This document shows positions 17,101 through 25,179 of a stretch of 64,000 nt of DNA, one piece after another (positions within the stretch are counted from its first letter, which is position 1; each line of letters begins with the position of its first letter). The position numbers and the translations under genes were made by a program. The notes beneath the pieces are model-generated. The model was not told the DNA's origin. It saw nothing but the letters and a program-made list of their open reading frames with translations, and made no database searches. Source of the DNA: a virus; the IMG/VR virus record IMGVR_UViG_3300042509_002293, positions 1 through 64,000 of that record. One strand, 5' to 3'.

Positions 17101-20100
17101 GAGTACGCCGAGGCGAAGGCCAAGGCGGATGCGGATCGCCAACTGGGCGAGTAGAGTCTCGCGAAGGCTCGGACTGCGGCCGAGACGACGGCGGAAAGTT
17201 CGGCCCTGGCAACAAGTGCCAGGAGGACGCCGGAGACGGCGAGCAGGAGTCCAGTGGCGGCGACACTGCCACTGCCACTCTGGCGCCGCCTCAGGTCCAC
17301 CCCGGCTCGCCGTCTCACGAGGGCCGCGTCTCTGCTCTTACGACCGGCTCCCTGCTGGACGGAAGCGAGCGTCTTGACGTCCCGACGATCCGTGGCCGTG
17401 TCCTTGAGACCGACCTGTCTCAGGCACTGACCCAGCGGGCCATCGCGGCCCACGGCGGAAGGGTCATCGACATAAACGACCGCGTGAGCGACGCGGACAT
17501 GGACGTCTGCTCCGACGCGCTGGCCGAGGATCTCGACCGGGCCGCAAAGGACCTCGGGCGTCATTCGGGCTGGTACTCCGAGGACGTTGGCCGGGCTGTT
17601 GAAATCGCCAGGAGCATGCCCGGGAACGAGAAGATCGGGGACGGCACTCGCGACGGCGAGCTTCACGACTTCGTTTTCAGCACGGCCCTCGGGATTCTCT
17701 CCCAGGAAAACACGGTCCCACAGAATGCCCGATACGCAGACGCGATGTATCGGAACTGGGTTCAGACCGGCAGCCTGATCATTCCCGAGGAACACCACTC
17801 GGCCCTGGGAAGAAGCTTCAACGCAAAGGCATTCGAGGTCGTCCAGACACTCGCCGACAGGCATGGGTGGGACGACGTGATGAAGTTCTTCTCCAAGTCC
17901 GACACTGTCGGGAACCTCGTGAAGACTGCCAACACGATGCTCCCCGACTCGCCGTACTCGCTCGGCGTCAGCAATGAACTCGTGTCGACGCGGGTGCCGA
18001 CGTTCGCGCTGTTCGGCCCCAAGATCGGCGCCTTCACCCATGCAGTCGCCAACCGGGAGCGAGCCGACGATGCTTTTGACTTTGTGGTCAAGGATCGGTG
18101 GCTCATGCGTCAGGCTGGCTCCATCTTCGGGACTCTCATGTCGCCGACGGACGGGGAGAAGTCGTCCGAGCATATGTCGAGAGTCCTGGATAGCATCAAG
18201 GGCCTTCGCACAGGAAGCCCCCTCCTTCACGGCCTGAGCGCTTCGGAGGTCAAGGCGAGCCTCCAGGAGGCCATCCGGCTGAAGACAACGCCGGACGACG
18301 ACTCCCCCGCGATGGAGTACATCCGGAGGACGGTCAAGGCTTACGCGAAAAGCTCAAGCTCGACAAACTCCACATACGCCGACAAGACTGAGCGGAATCT
18401 CGCGGCCAATAACGCCTTCAAGAACAGAACGCAGATCCTGATCGCCCCAGGGAACGGAACGCAGTCACTAAACCTTCACCGTCTCTTCGAGGAGGCGGCG
18501 AAAAAGTCTGGACGAGGTAACGTCTGCGAGGCGCAGGCGCTTGGGTGGGTGGACACGCAGCGTCTCTGGCAGAGCCTGGGCTATAAGCTGAAGACTCCGC
18601 CGGATCAGAATACGTTTAGCTCCGCGTTCTCTGCGCTCGCGTCCGGTAGGTCGGCCAGCGGAAGAATCACGGACATCGCAGCGGAGGCGGAAAGGCAACG
18701 CCGCGAGGCGGCACAGGCCAGCGGCAGGAAGTCTCGCCGAGACGCCACTGGCTCGGATGAGTGGGATTCCACCCGGGACATCAATGCAATCGGAGAGGAT
18801 CCGCAGATTCTTTTCAACGAGTCGCTGAGCGATCCTGATACCTTTAATGCGTTGCTTGAGCACATCAGCGCGTTGATCTCTCGCGACTCCTCGTCCGAGC
18901 GTCGCGCCTTCTGCCCCACCGGCGAAGGCGGCGGTGTGAAGAACGACTGCCCCCCCAGCGAGGGCGGCAGCGGTGGCGACGAAGATGACGACAAGGGCGG
19001 AGACATCGCAAAGGCTGACGATGACTCTGGGCCTCGCCCATCCTCCGGCCCCGAGATCAAGATCGGCGACAAGCCCGAGGAGATCGACCGCCGCCTGGAG
19101 GCTATGGGCATCAAGCAGGACGACGCCATCGGCATGGTGGGCGGAAGCCGCGACGGAACCTACGTCTTCGTCCGCCGCGACCACGATCGCGACGGAGGCG
19201 ACGGCCTCCACATTGAGACCACCCGCGACGTGGCCGGCGTGAAAGACGGCCTGTTCAGCCAGTCCGTCGTCTACAACGCTGGCCCGCCGCAGTCGCCTGA
19301 GCTTGTCGTCGATCACAAGCTCATGGACGTGAAGACCGACGTGAGCCGTGACCCCGAGAAGAGGCACGCCGCCGCTCGCGAGTTCTTCCGAATTATGACC
19401 GACAGCGTTCAGGAGTCGCTCAAGCGAGGAGTCTCGAAGATCACGCTCAACGCCGCCGGCGACCCCAAGCAGGCCCGCGACGGCATGTTCCGTGGGTACA
19501 CGATCTGGCCCCGGATGGGATTCAACGCTCCGATCCCGAACCACATCCGCAACAAGCTGCCGCCCGACCTGGGGCACTGCCGCACCCTCCTCGACCTCCA
19601 CGCGACCCCGGACGGAACGCGGTGGTGGAAGAAGAACGGCACGGACCTCGACGTCCAGCTTGACCTGACCAAGGCCGACAGCCCGCAGATGCAGGTCTTC
19701 GGTCGGTTCGTTCGTCACTTCGAGCGTGACCGCCGAGACCTTGCCTATGGGACCGGAGACGAATGGCTCTCGCCGGCCGACGAGGTCAAGCTCGACGAGT
19801 TGTGGCAGGAGGTCTGGGACGAGGGCCTGCTCGACGACTACACGGGCGAGGACGAAGACTTCAGGGTTTTGGAGAAGCGGGCCTTCTGCCCCACCGGCGA
19901 AGGCGGCGGGGTGAAGAATGACTGCTCGCCAAACGACGAAGGTGGCGGCGATACGGCCACGGCCCCCAGGCCGAACACTATGCCTAAGGCGAAGTACGAC
20001 GACCCCAGGAACAAGGAGTCGTGGCTGAGCACCGGAGGGGATTTTCACCCGTTCGATCGGGCGAAAGAGCCGGCCGATCGACTGAAGTCTCCGATCGGCT

Positions 20101-21284
20101 TCAATACCCACGACTTCTGGGCCAAGAAGCACGGCGTGGACGGCGGAGAGCCCGAACTGCTCGGCAAAGGCTGGATGCGGGTAACTGCTTCTGGCCGAAC
20201 GCTCTACCTCAGCAACTCCAGCGGCAATCCCCCGACCGATCGCCAGCGAAAGGTTGCGATTGACCACGCCATCGCGACGGACAAGTACGACGACATCGTC
20301 TTCGATGCCGGCTACGGCAAGCAGCCCAGGACGATCTGGAGCAAGAGGTCGAAGAAAGTACGAGGCGAGTCTCGTGCCTTCTGCGCGACAGGCGAAGGCG
20401 GCGGAATCGACAACTCGTGCGGCGCCGGCGAGAAGATGGCCGCCGACAAGGACTCCGGGGGCGGATCTTCTTCTCGATGGGGCGGGAAAGAGGAGAAGTG
20501 GGGCCGATCGAGCGAGACAGAAATCTGGACTCCGGGCAAGCCGCTCTTCCCCGGGGCCGAGAGCCTTGCCTCCATCAAGATCACGAGGCCAAACGACGTC
20601 CGGGGCATCATCGAGGACGGCCTGAAGATGAAGATTGCGGACGCCGTACTGGCCTCTGGCCCGGTAGCGGATTCCGCAGATCGATCGAGCATCACCCGCC
20701 CTCGGCTTGAGATTGTCCCAACCGGCCACGGCATCGAGATGCGGTGGACTTCAATGGGCGTCGCCACCGGAGAGGGCTTCAAGGGCGAGGAGGAGCAGTT
20801 CAAGAGTCAGCCGGGGACCGCCGTGAAGGCTGCCGCAGCCTCTCGCGACCTCTGGATCACGAATCAAGGGCCGGTCCTTAACATGGGCGGATTCTTCATT
20901 CATCCAGACTTCCAGGGCAAGGGCTTGGCGCTTGAGTCTGTGGCCAAGTCGTCGTCCTCGGGCGTCATCCGCATGGAAATGCAGGCCGAGCGATTTGATG
21001 CGGATGACCCGAATCTTCGCATGACCGGATACAAGGTGTGGCCGAAGTACGGATACGACGCCCCACTCTCTCTCGTCCGTGGGACTCTGAGGTCTCAGGA
21101 CCAGGAAATCCCCAAGGAATTTTCTGGTGCCAGGACTTTGGCCGACATTTTCCGCATGCCGGGCGGCCGTGAGTGGTGGTCCCAAAGCGGCGATTCGATC
21201 CGGCTCGTCTTCGACTGCCGCCCCAGAAGCAAGAGCGTCGAAACTCTGCTAAAATTGCAGGACCGTTACCGCAAAGGGAGGTAG
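14115..21284 (+). CDS. Portal protein fused to a string of cargo domains
   Basis: 2389 residues in one uninterrupted frame; a usual HK97 portal is about 400. Residues 1-400 are the portal (ALQSTVLLACCRILAETVSV, FFEQVMMNLTLWGNSYTEI, FQGEEIARCYRLPLHLIQG). A Cys cluster follows at about 506-540 (CHNCTHYFEEAGC). Then come segments separated by Cys motifs at residues 552, 804, 1020, 1599, 1924 and 2089. Segment 605-800 resembles a polyvalent-protein associated domain (VALRLDIPAF, AAYFYDKRTG). Segment 835-965 has HLGGWIDGSDGKVYLDLS. Segment 1065-1590 resembles phage DUF7178-type proteins (GPKIGAF, DRWLMRQ). Segments 1630-1900 and 2120-2389 are GNAT-like (GYTIWPRMGFNA; GYKVWPKYGYDA). ATGA overlap with terL. 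The domain names are by resemblance. Confidence 0.85.
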   Translation: MSREENAALSDIVWTPARGENEPELRSISWNNLLLSDEVFGGKFLTAAEIRINPETALQSTVLLACCRILAETVSVLPLHVYRKLKNGHEEIAEDIPLAHVLGFAPNGWQTKFEFFEQVMMNLTLWGNSYTEIKSGKYGSVTELNNLHPSNMRVERLENGRLKYTYNDPQTGRALEYTQDQVMHIRWTPQPDGVKGMMPVEIARDAIALARACEIYASKFWANMGRPGVVLQTDGAISAETAERLRDNWERIHRGVSNAYKTAILTNGLRVEQFGATNTDSQYLDVRKFQGEEIARCYRLPLHLIQGQSGGNLEVQGREFVDYTLMPWLARIEQAISRSLIYDDATYKARFDVRGLLRGDSASRASYYSTMMGLGIFSINDVRRQEGMAPLGPDADKHFVAMNLQTLEDAVKPKPDPSQMPGAPPPAPGGPPSLPEVKPGKAPMESPKGEASVKKLPEKASAEARELLPQDEKLEEAQQEIAEEDGKWEKEAAHYIEKNPFAARGIKCHNCTHYFEEAGCKIVRGLIAGDAICKLWVIPPEKIAPEPEQRAFCPTGEGNGIKNDCSPGGSYPVADSMPREVEAGHPALAARAPFSPVPEGSGNSAFAVPPSDSDLSQALIGSNKTKGTKIGKARELPEGTPVALRIDIPAFNHSTERMGKAVYAITIHEDKGGKSFGSPIGYDSMARLSGPVRFEAKENEAIRVATGESTKTPLATVKGKISQDRTIPKDVDSWTPVGYDPKKAAYFYDKRTGQEVKSGVDALSVGNTVFTRRPQYGDRNVKEHYRSADEMFASDSWGLESRGFCPTGEGGGIDNSCGRGDSSGGDSPDGPEPKRASTREVLDEILRSIEETGGYSVHPVTAESPTTGFMCSTVPGAEKIIDGKDQVTEAVVDAYFDEHRDYLSSRPKLHLGGWIDGSDGKVYLDLSERFETQEEAEKAAVEHNQLAIWDIANKKEIRIKNERAAEEDGEVRLQARRDLEGDRRGDRAGQEEGRSGVRRGEGQGGCGSPTGRVESREGSDCGRDDGGKFGPGNKCQEDAGDGEQESSGGDTATATLAPPQVHPGSPSHEGRVSALTTGSLLDGSERLDVPTIRGRVLETDLSQALTQRAIAAHGGRVIDINDRVSDADMDVCSDALAEDLDRAAKDLGRHSGWYSEDVGRAVEIARSMPGNEKIGDGTRDGELHDFVFSTALGILSQENTVPQNARYADAMYRNWVQTGSLIIPEEHHSALGRSFNAKAFEVVQTLADRHGWDDVMKFFSKSDTVGNLVKTANTMLPDSPYSLGVSNELVSTRVPTFALFGPKIGAFTHAVANRERADDAFDFVVKDRWLMRQAGSIFGTLMSPTDGEKSSEHMSRVLDSIKGLRTGSPLLHGLSASEVKASLQEAIRLKTTPDDDSPAMEYIRRTVKAYAKSSSSTNSTYADKTERNLAANNAFKNRTQILIAPGNGTQSLNLHRLFEEAAKKSGRGNVCEAQALGWVDTQRLWQSLGYKLKTPPDQNTFSSAFSALASGRSASGRITDIAAEAERQRREAAQASGRKSRRDATGSDEWDSTRDINAIGEDPQILFNESLSDPDTFNALLEHISALISRDSSSERRAFCPTGEGGGVKNDCPPSEGGSGGDEDDDKGGDIAKADDDSGPRPSSGPEIKIGDKPEEIDRRLEAMGIKQDDAIGMVGGSRDGTYVFVRRDHDRDGGDGLHIETTRDVAGVKDGLFSQSVVYNAGPPQSPELVVDHKLMDVKTDVSRDPEKRHAAAREFFRIMTDSVQESLKRGVSKITLNAAGDPKQARDGMFRGYTIWPRMGFNAPIPNHIRNKLPPDLGHCRTLLDLHATPDGTRWWKKNGTDLDVQLDLTKADSPQMQVFGRFVRHFERDRRDLAYGTGDEWLSPADEVKLDELWQEVWDEGLLDDYTGEDEDFRVLEKRAFCPTGEGGGVKNDCSPNDEGGGDTATAPRPNTMPKAKYDDPRNKESWLSTGGDFHPFDRAKEPADRLKSPIGFNTHDFWAKKHGVDGGEPELLGKGWMRVTASGRTLYLSNSSGNPPTDRQRKVAIDHAIATDKYDDIVFDAGYGKQPRTIWSKRSKKVRGESRAFCATGEGGGIDNSCGAGEKMAADKDSGGGSSSRWGGKEEKWGRSSETEIWTPGKPLFPGAESLASIKITRPNDVRGIIEDGLKMKIADAVLASGPVADSADRSSITRPRLEIVPTGHGIEMRWTSMGVATGEGFKGEEEQFKSQPGTAVKAAAASRDLWITNQGPVLNMGGFFIHPDFQGKGLALESVAKSSSSGVIRMEMQAERFDADDPNLRMTGYKVWPKYGYDAPLSLVRGTLRSQDQEIPKEFSGARTLADIFRMPGGREWWSQSGDSIRLVFDCRPRSKSVETLLKLQDRYRKGR
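16996..17154 (+). CDS. Nested small ORF inside the portal fusion
   Basis: 52 residues in the +1 frame relative to the portal fusion, starting MSEQPKKMVRFDFKPGATSK and continuing EIAEAIERARKKVVQEYAEA. It looks like an ordinary helical protein. Over the same bases the portal frame gives an Arg/Gly/Glu-rich string (ARRDLEGDRRGDRAGQEEG), which looks like out-of-frame translation. The start overlaps the end of the preceding cargo domain in ATGA style. It may be a former separate gene swallowed by the fusion or a true overlapping gene. Confidence 0.4.
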   Translation: MSEQPKKMVRFDFKPGATSKEIAEAIERARKKVVQEYAEAKAKADADRQLGE

Positions 21285-21286
21285 GC

Positions 21287-21475
21287 ATGGGCGACGAAAA
21301 GATCGGCTGCGATTCTGACCGGGACGATGCCGTTGACGCGGCGTGGGAAGAAATCCAGAAGGAGGGCCTGACTGGCGAGTCACCGACTCAGGAGGAGTGG
21401 GACCGCTGGGCGGCCGAAGCCAACGAGAGGAAGAAGGCCAAGGATGGCAACGCCGGAGAAGTACAGTCACATTAG
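21287..21475 (+). CDS. Small acidic protein before protease
   Basis: 62 residues, MGDEKIGCDSDRDDAVDAAW ... TQEEWDRWAAEANERKKAK. AAAGGGAGG at 21273-21281 gives a strong ribosome site for the ATG at 21287. It is acidic and helical, and overlaps the protease start by 32 bases. No family is recognised; small acidic proteins here may be head assembly helpers or unrelated. Confidence 0.6.
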   Translation: MGDEKIGCDSDRDDAVDAAWEEIQKEGLTGESPTQEEWDRWAAEANERKKAKDGNAGEVQSH

Positions 21476-23042
21476 CTTCACGCCCCCGTCGGGGGTTCGC
21501 AGGGAAGCGGAGTACGGACTGAAGCTGCGTCGCGAGCATGGCCGTGGCGGCACCGCCGTCGGCATCGCCCGCGCCCGGGATCTGTCGAACGGCAGGGAGG
21601 TGTCGCCGTCGACCGTCAAGCGAATGAAGGCCTACTTCGATCGCCACGACTCGGACCAGCAGGCCGAGGGTTTCAATCGCGGCGACAAGGGCTGGCCCTC
21701 CAACGGCTATATCGCCGCCAAGCTCTGGGGCGGATTCCAGAGCGGCTATTCCTGGGCAAAGAAGGTCGTCGCCCAGATGGAGGCCGCCGACGGGAAGGAG
21801 TCGTCTCGCTCTTATAGTCCGGATACGGAAACCCGTAGCCTGAACGGCATGGAAACCACCGAAAGCCGATTCGTCGCCACCGACACGCCTGAGCCCGAGG
21901 CCACCGAGATGCCCCAGGTCGAGCGGCGGTATCTGGCCTCCGCCGGTACTGAGAGCTCAACCGAGGGCACGCTCGGCGTCGAGCACCGCGCCGACCCGCA
22001 GACGGGCGAGAGGCGGACGTACCTTGTCGGGTATGCGGCAAAATTTGGAACTGACTCTTTGCTGCTCGGGGACTTCATCGAGCAAATTGCCCCGTCCGCA
22101 TTCGAGATCGTCACCAAGGGAAAGGACCTCGAAGGAAATCCCCTAGAGACTCGCGGCCTTTTCAATCACGACCCGAACCACCTCATCGGTCGGTTTCCGA
22201 ACACGATGAAGCTCACGGTCGACAAGATCGGCCTGAAGTACGAGATCCTCCTTCCCGAGAGTCGGCAGGATATCGCCGAAATGGTAGCTCGCGGGGACCT
22301 CAAGGGATCGAGCTTCAGCTTCGTCGTGGCAGAGGGCGGGGAAAAGTGGACCCGCGAGGGCGGCAGGAGCCGCCGCCTCGTCACCCGCATCAAGTCCCTC
22401 CTGGATTGTGGCCCCGTCACATACCCGGCCTATAAAAATTCTTCCGTTGCCGTCGCCAAGCGGAGCTACGAGCAGTTCATCTCGGCGCAGGATCCGAAGC
22501 CAGCCGAGCCGCTGAAGCCGAAGACCGACGTCGCTGCGGAGATGCGGAAGTACCAGGAGTTCATCGCCGAGCGACGCGGCTTCTGTCCGACGGGCCCAGG
22601 CGGCGGCGTCGACAACTCGTGCGGCGCGTCCGCCAGTGGTGGAGATTCCGGAAAATACAAAGAGTGGAAGAAGGGCGATCACCTCGACAAGTCGAAGGAG
22701 AAAGACGCCCAGGACTTCCTCGATAAGGCCCGAACTGACCAACTCGCCCGTGGTGGCAAGGACGGCGGAAAGTCCGACGACGGCGGCGGCGTGCAGACCT
22801 GGAGCAAGGGCGACCACTTTCCCTGGACGGCCAAGCAGGTCGGCGACACCGACGGCTACGTTCAGGGCCTGCACCCGGATGGAAGCAAGACGGAGAAGTA
22901 TCCGTTCGCCGGCGGCAAGACGGCCGACGCCTACGCGAAGCTCTCCGAGGAGTTGAAGGGCCGGGTCAAGAAGGACAAGAGGTCCACCGATCCGTCTGCC
23001 GTCGCATCGGAGATGCTGAGGTTCCTCAAGGACCGCCGGTAA
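21444..23042 (+). CDS. HK97-family prohead protease with extra domains
   Basis: 532 residues. Residues 1-115 are an N-terminal domain often found before such proteases (FTPPSGVRREAEYGLKLRRE, GTAVGIARARDLSNG, GWPSNGYIAAKLWGGF). Residues 180-340 are the HK97 prohead protease, with His242 in GLFNHDPNHLIGRF and Ser289/290 in LKGSSFSFVV as the catalytic pair. Residue 380 starts the Cys motif FCPTGPGGGVDNSC, followed by a ~140-residue Lys/Asp/Gly-rich tail with paired WSKGDHFPW and WKKGDHLD elements. The protease cleaves scaffold and capsid N-termini. The tail is unusual and shares its Cys motif with the portal fusion. The stop overlaps the next ATG. Confidence 0.9.
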   Translation: MATPEKYSHISFTPPSGVRREAEYGLKLRREHGRGGTAVGIARARDLSNGREVSPSTVKRMKAYFDRHDSDQQAEGFNRGDKGWPSNGYIAAKLWGGFQSGYSWAKKVVAQMEAADGKESSRSYSPDTETRSLNGMETTESRFVATDTPEPEATEMPQVERRYLASAGTESSTEGTLGVEHRADPQTGERRTYLVGYAAKFGTDSLLLGDFIEQIAPSAFEIVTKGKDLEGNPLETRGLFNHDPNHLIGRFPNTMKLTVDKIGLKYEILLPESRQDIAEMVARGDLKGSSFSFVVAEGGEKWTREGGRSRRLVTRIKSLLDCGPVTYPAYKNSSVAVAKRSYEQFISAQDPKPAEPLKPKTDVAAEMRKYQEFIAERRGFCPTGPGGGVDNSCGASASGGDSGKYKEWKKGDHLDKSKEKDAQDFLDKARTDQLARGGKDGGKSDDGGGVQTWSKGDHFPWTAKQVGDTDGYVQGLHPDGSKTEKYPFAGGKTADAYAKLSEELKGRVKKDKRSTDPSAVASEMLRFLKDRR

Positions 23043-24850
23043 TGAGTGCCGCGACGGACTGCCGGATCGCGAGCCTGCACGCCTTCGCCCAGGCGAGGGC
23101 GATGGGATCGGCGACGAATGCAGGTGGCGGAGCAGTCTCCGGCGGAGCCGACTGCGGGCGGGATTCGGACGGGAAGTTTGGCGCTGGCAACACCTGCCGC
23201 ATCGGAATCAATATCAACGACTCTACCCAGGCCTTCACGACGCAGATTCTTGCCGGCCAGAAGACGATCGAGACTCGGCCAACAAACTCGCTTCGCCCCT
23301 ACGTCGGCAAGACGGTCGGAATCGTTCGGACTGGCCAGGGCAAGGCCACGCTCGTGGGCACGATGAAGATCGGCGAGCCTAAGTTCTACAAGACGAAGAA
23401 AGACTTCGACGCGGACCGCAAGAAGCACCTCGTCTCCCCGGGCAGCCCGCACTACATCACGGCCGCCGGGAAGTACGGTTACCCTCTCTCCGAAGTGCGT
23501 CCCGTAAAGCCCATCGAACTCGACACGAAGGGGATCGTCGGGAGGGTGATCGCGAAGTCGAGCCGCAGCGAAGAGCTTGAGTATGACCTAGATGGAGTTG
23601 AGCTTCGCGCATTCTGCCCCACGGGCGAAGGCGGTGGACTCGACAACTCATGCGGCAGCGGAGAGACAGCCTCTACGCCGCCGGAAAAAACTCAGAAGCC
23701 AAGATGGATGGGTGCCGTAGACGCGGCGGGTGAGACCAAGCACGGAACGTGGTTCCTGGAGAAGAACGAAGACGGGAGCAAATCGCCAGGACACGACGAA
23801 GCCACGTCCCACGTTGTTAGCCTTGTTGGCGGCAAGGATGAGGTTAAGGCGTTCGTGTTTGCTGACGCTCACGATGATCGTCTCTACATCAACTACTCTC
23901 AGGTTGCGGAGCCTCATCGCGGCAAGGGAGTTTACAAAGAGCTTCTTTCGTCGCTGCAAGAGCAATTCACGATTCATTCGGACGAACAGCACAACGTCGC
24001 CACCGCCGCAAAAAAGGCTTACGAGTCGCTCGGCGCGAGGCTGAATCAGTACGGGCAGTACGTCCTCGAACGGAAGCGTCGCGATTCTCGCGGCTCATCC
24101 CTCGGCGCTCGCCACGCCAGCCTCCTCGCCTTCGCCCAGTCTCGCGACTGCGGGCGAGACCCGGACGGCAAGTTCTCGTCCGGCAACACCTGCGCCGGTG
24201 GAGTGGCCGCAGACGCCGCCAAGGGGGCCATCAAGGGCGCCGCCGAGGGCGGGCTGCTCGGCCTCTGGGTTGCTGGCCCCCCGGGGGCCAAGACCGGTGC
24301 GGTCGCTGGGGCCGCTGTCGGGGCCGCGAAGGGGATCTACGACAATCAGATGCGGCCGACCCGCGTGAAGAAGGCGATCGACAGGCTCGGCCTCACGGAC
24401 CAGAAGGTCGGGAGGCTTGTCGAAAAGCTCGGCGGCACCCCGGAGTCGTCGGCGAACGCGAAGCGAGGCGTTCTGACCCTCACGATTCGAGACAAGGACA
24501 ACAAGAAAACCTTCCACGTCGAGGTCACGAAGAAGGGCGTCACCGTGTACCCCAGGCGGGCAACCGGGGAGTTGAGCGGCAAGGAGATCGCCCGGATCAA
24601 GCAGGTCGCGAAGGACCTGTCCCCGCGCCCGGTCAGCGTCACAGTCAAGCAAAGCTCGTCCGCCTATGTGGCCAAGCTCGTGAAGAGCGGCTTCAAGGTG
24701 ACCGCCGGCAAGGTTGCCGGCACGCTCGTCGCGAACTATGTGGTCCCGACGGCGATTGGGCTTGCGGTCACCGCCTCGGAAGGGGCGGCGGCCGCAGCGG
24801 GAGTCGCGGCGGCCAAGGTCGTCGCCAAAATTCCGAAGAAGCGTTCGTAA
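23042..24850 (+). CDS. Multi-domain cargo protein (ASCH-like, GNAT-like, glycine-zipper)
   Basis: 602 residues. Cys motifs at residues 37 (DCGRDSDGKFGAGNTC), 191 (FCPTGEGGGLDNSC) and 369 (DCGRDPDGKFSSGNTC) split it into three parts. Residues 52-185 resemble an ASCH/PUA-like domain (ILAGQKTIETRPTN, GKTVGIVRTGQGKA, ITAAGKYGYPL). Residues 210-345 look like a GNAT acetyltransferase with the acetyl-CoA loop RGKGVYKELL. Residues 385-602 begin with an Ala/Gly membrane-like stretch (GAIKGAAEGGLLGLWVA, GAVAGAAVGAAKG) and end with a long hydrophobic Ala-rich tail. SLLAFAQSR elements precede two of the motifs. Probably a virion or ejected protein. Confidence 0.7.
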   Translation: MSAATDCRIASLHAFAQARAMGSATNAGGGAVSGGADCGRDSDGKFGAGNTCRIGININDSTQAFTTQILAGQKTIETRPTNSLRPYVGKTVGIVRTGQGKATLVGTMKIGEPKFYKTKKDFDADRKKHLVSPGSPHYITAAGKYGYPLSEVRPVKPIELDTKGIVGRVIAKSSRSEELEYDLDGVELRAFCPTGEGGGLDNSCGSGETASTPPEKTQKPRWMGAVDAAGETKHGTWFLEKNEDGSKSPGHDEATSHVVSLVGGKDEVKAFVFADAHDDRLYINYSQVAEPHRGKGVYKELLSSLQEQFTIHSDEQHNVATAAKKAYESLGARLNQYGQYVLERKRRDSRGSSLGARHASLLAFAQSRDCGRDPDGKFSSGNTCAGGVAADAAKGAIKGAAEGGLLGLWVAGPPGAKTGAVAGAAVGAAKGIYDNQMRPTRVKKAIDRLGLTDQKVGRLVEKLGGTPESSANAKRGVLTLTIRDKDNKKTFHVEVTKKGVTVYPRRATGELSGKEIARIKQVAKDLSPRPVSVTVKQSSSAYVAKLVKSGFKVTAGKVAGTLVANYVVPTAIGLAVTASEGAAAAAGVAAAKVVAKIPKKRS

Positions 24851-24861
24851 CAGGAGCGACG

Positions 24862-25053
24862 ATGGCGGTTTGCAGCGGTGACAAGTGTTCTCGCCCGGGT
24901 TGCCAGGGACTCATGGCGACCAGGAGCAGCAGGCAGAGCGGAGTGCTCCAGGTTCGGTACCTCCGCTGCACTCGGTGTGGCACTCAGGCCCGATCGGTCG
25001 TCGAGGCCAACAACGTGCGGTCCATCTCCTGGCGTCGCGCGACGCAGAAATAG
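24862..25053 (+). CDS. Small zinc-ribbon protein
   Basis: 63 residues, MAVCSGDKCSRPGCQGLMAT ... YLRCTRCGTQARSV. Two Cys knuckles (CxxxxC/CxxxC and CTRC) suggest one zinc ribbon. It lies 11 bases after the cargo protein and just before a transcription terminator, whose stem begins at its stop codon. The function is unknown; nucleic-acid or protein binding is possible. Confidence 0.6.
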   Translation: MAVCSGDKCSRPGCQGLMATRSSRQSGVLQVRYLRCTRCGTQARSVVEANNVRSISWRRATQK

Positions 25054-25080
25054 TGTTGTGTCACACAACACTTTTTTCTT
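25052..25080 (+). terminator. Rho-independent terminator before capsid gene
   Basis: AGTGTTGTGT (25052-25061) and ACACAACACT (25063-25072) form a perfect stem, followed by a T-run at 25072-25077. It would end the terminase-portal-protease transcript just before the capsid gene, so the capsid gene should have its own promoter or rely on partial readthrough. The stem starts inside the stop codon of the preceding gene. Confidence 0.8.
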
Positions 25081-25096
25081 GGCCCTCTTCGGGCAA

Positions 25097-25179
25097 GTGA
25101 TCGCCTCCTTTTAGGGTGAACGTGTGGCCGCTGTTTTGCGGTCGCCACACGAAACACACACCCGCAAGGAAGCGATCAC
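25097..25179 (+). promoter_or_regulatory. Structured leader of the major capsid gene
   Basis: The 5' region folds into nested stems. The outer stem pairs GTGATCGC (25097-25104) with GCGATCAC (25172-25179). Inside it CGTGTGGC (25121-25128) pairs with GCCACACG (25144-25151). The ribosome site AAGGA lies at 25167-25171, directly abutting the 3' outer arm, and the ATG follows at 25182. Such folding could protect the mRNA or modulate capsid translation. No -10/-35 pair is obvious between the terminator and the leader. Confidence 0.5.

Noticed and set aside
18468-20729. Long minus-strand open frame of 753 codons under the portal fusion
   Set aside because: It is antisense to a coherent multi-domain protein, has no ribosome site and gives Arg/Leu/Val-rich low-quality sequence; GC-rich third positions of the sense gene explain it. 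The same applies to the minus frames at 13983-15308, 12811-13839, 25176-26792 and 62383-63975.
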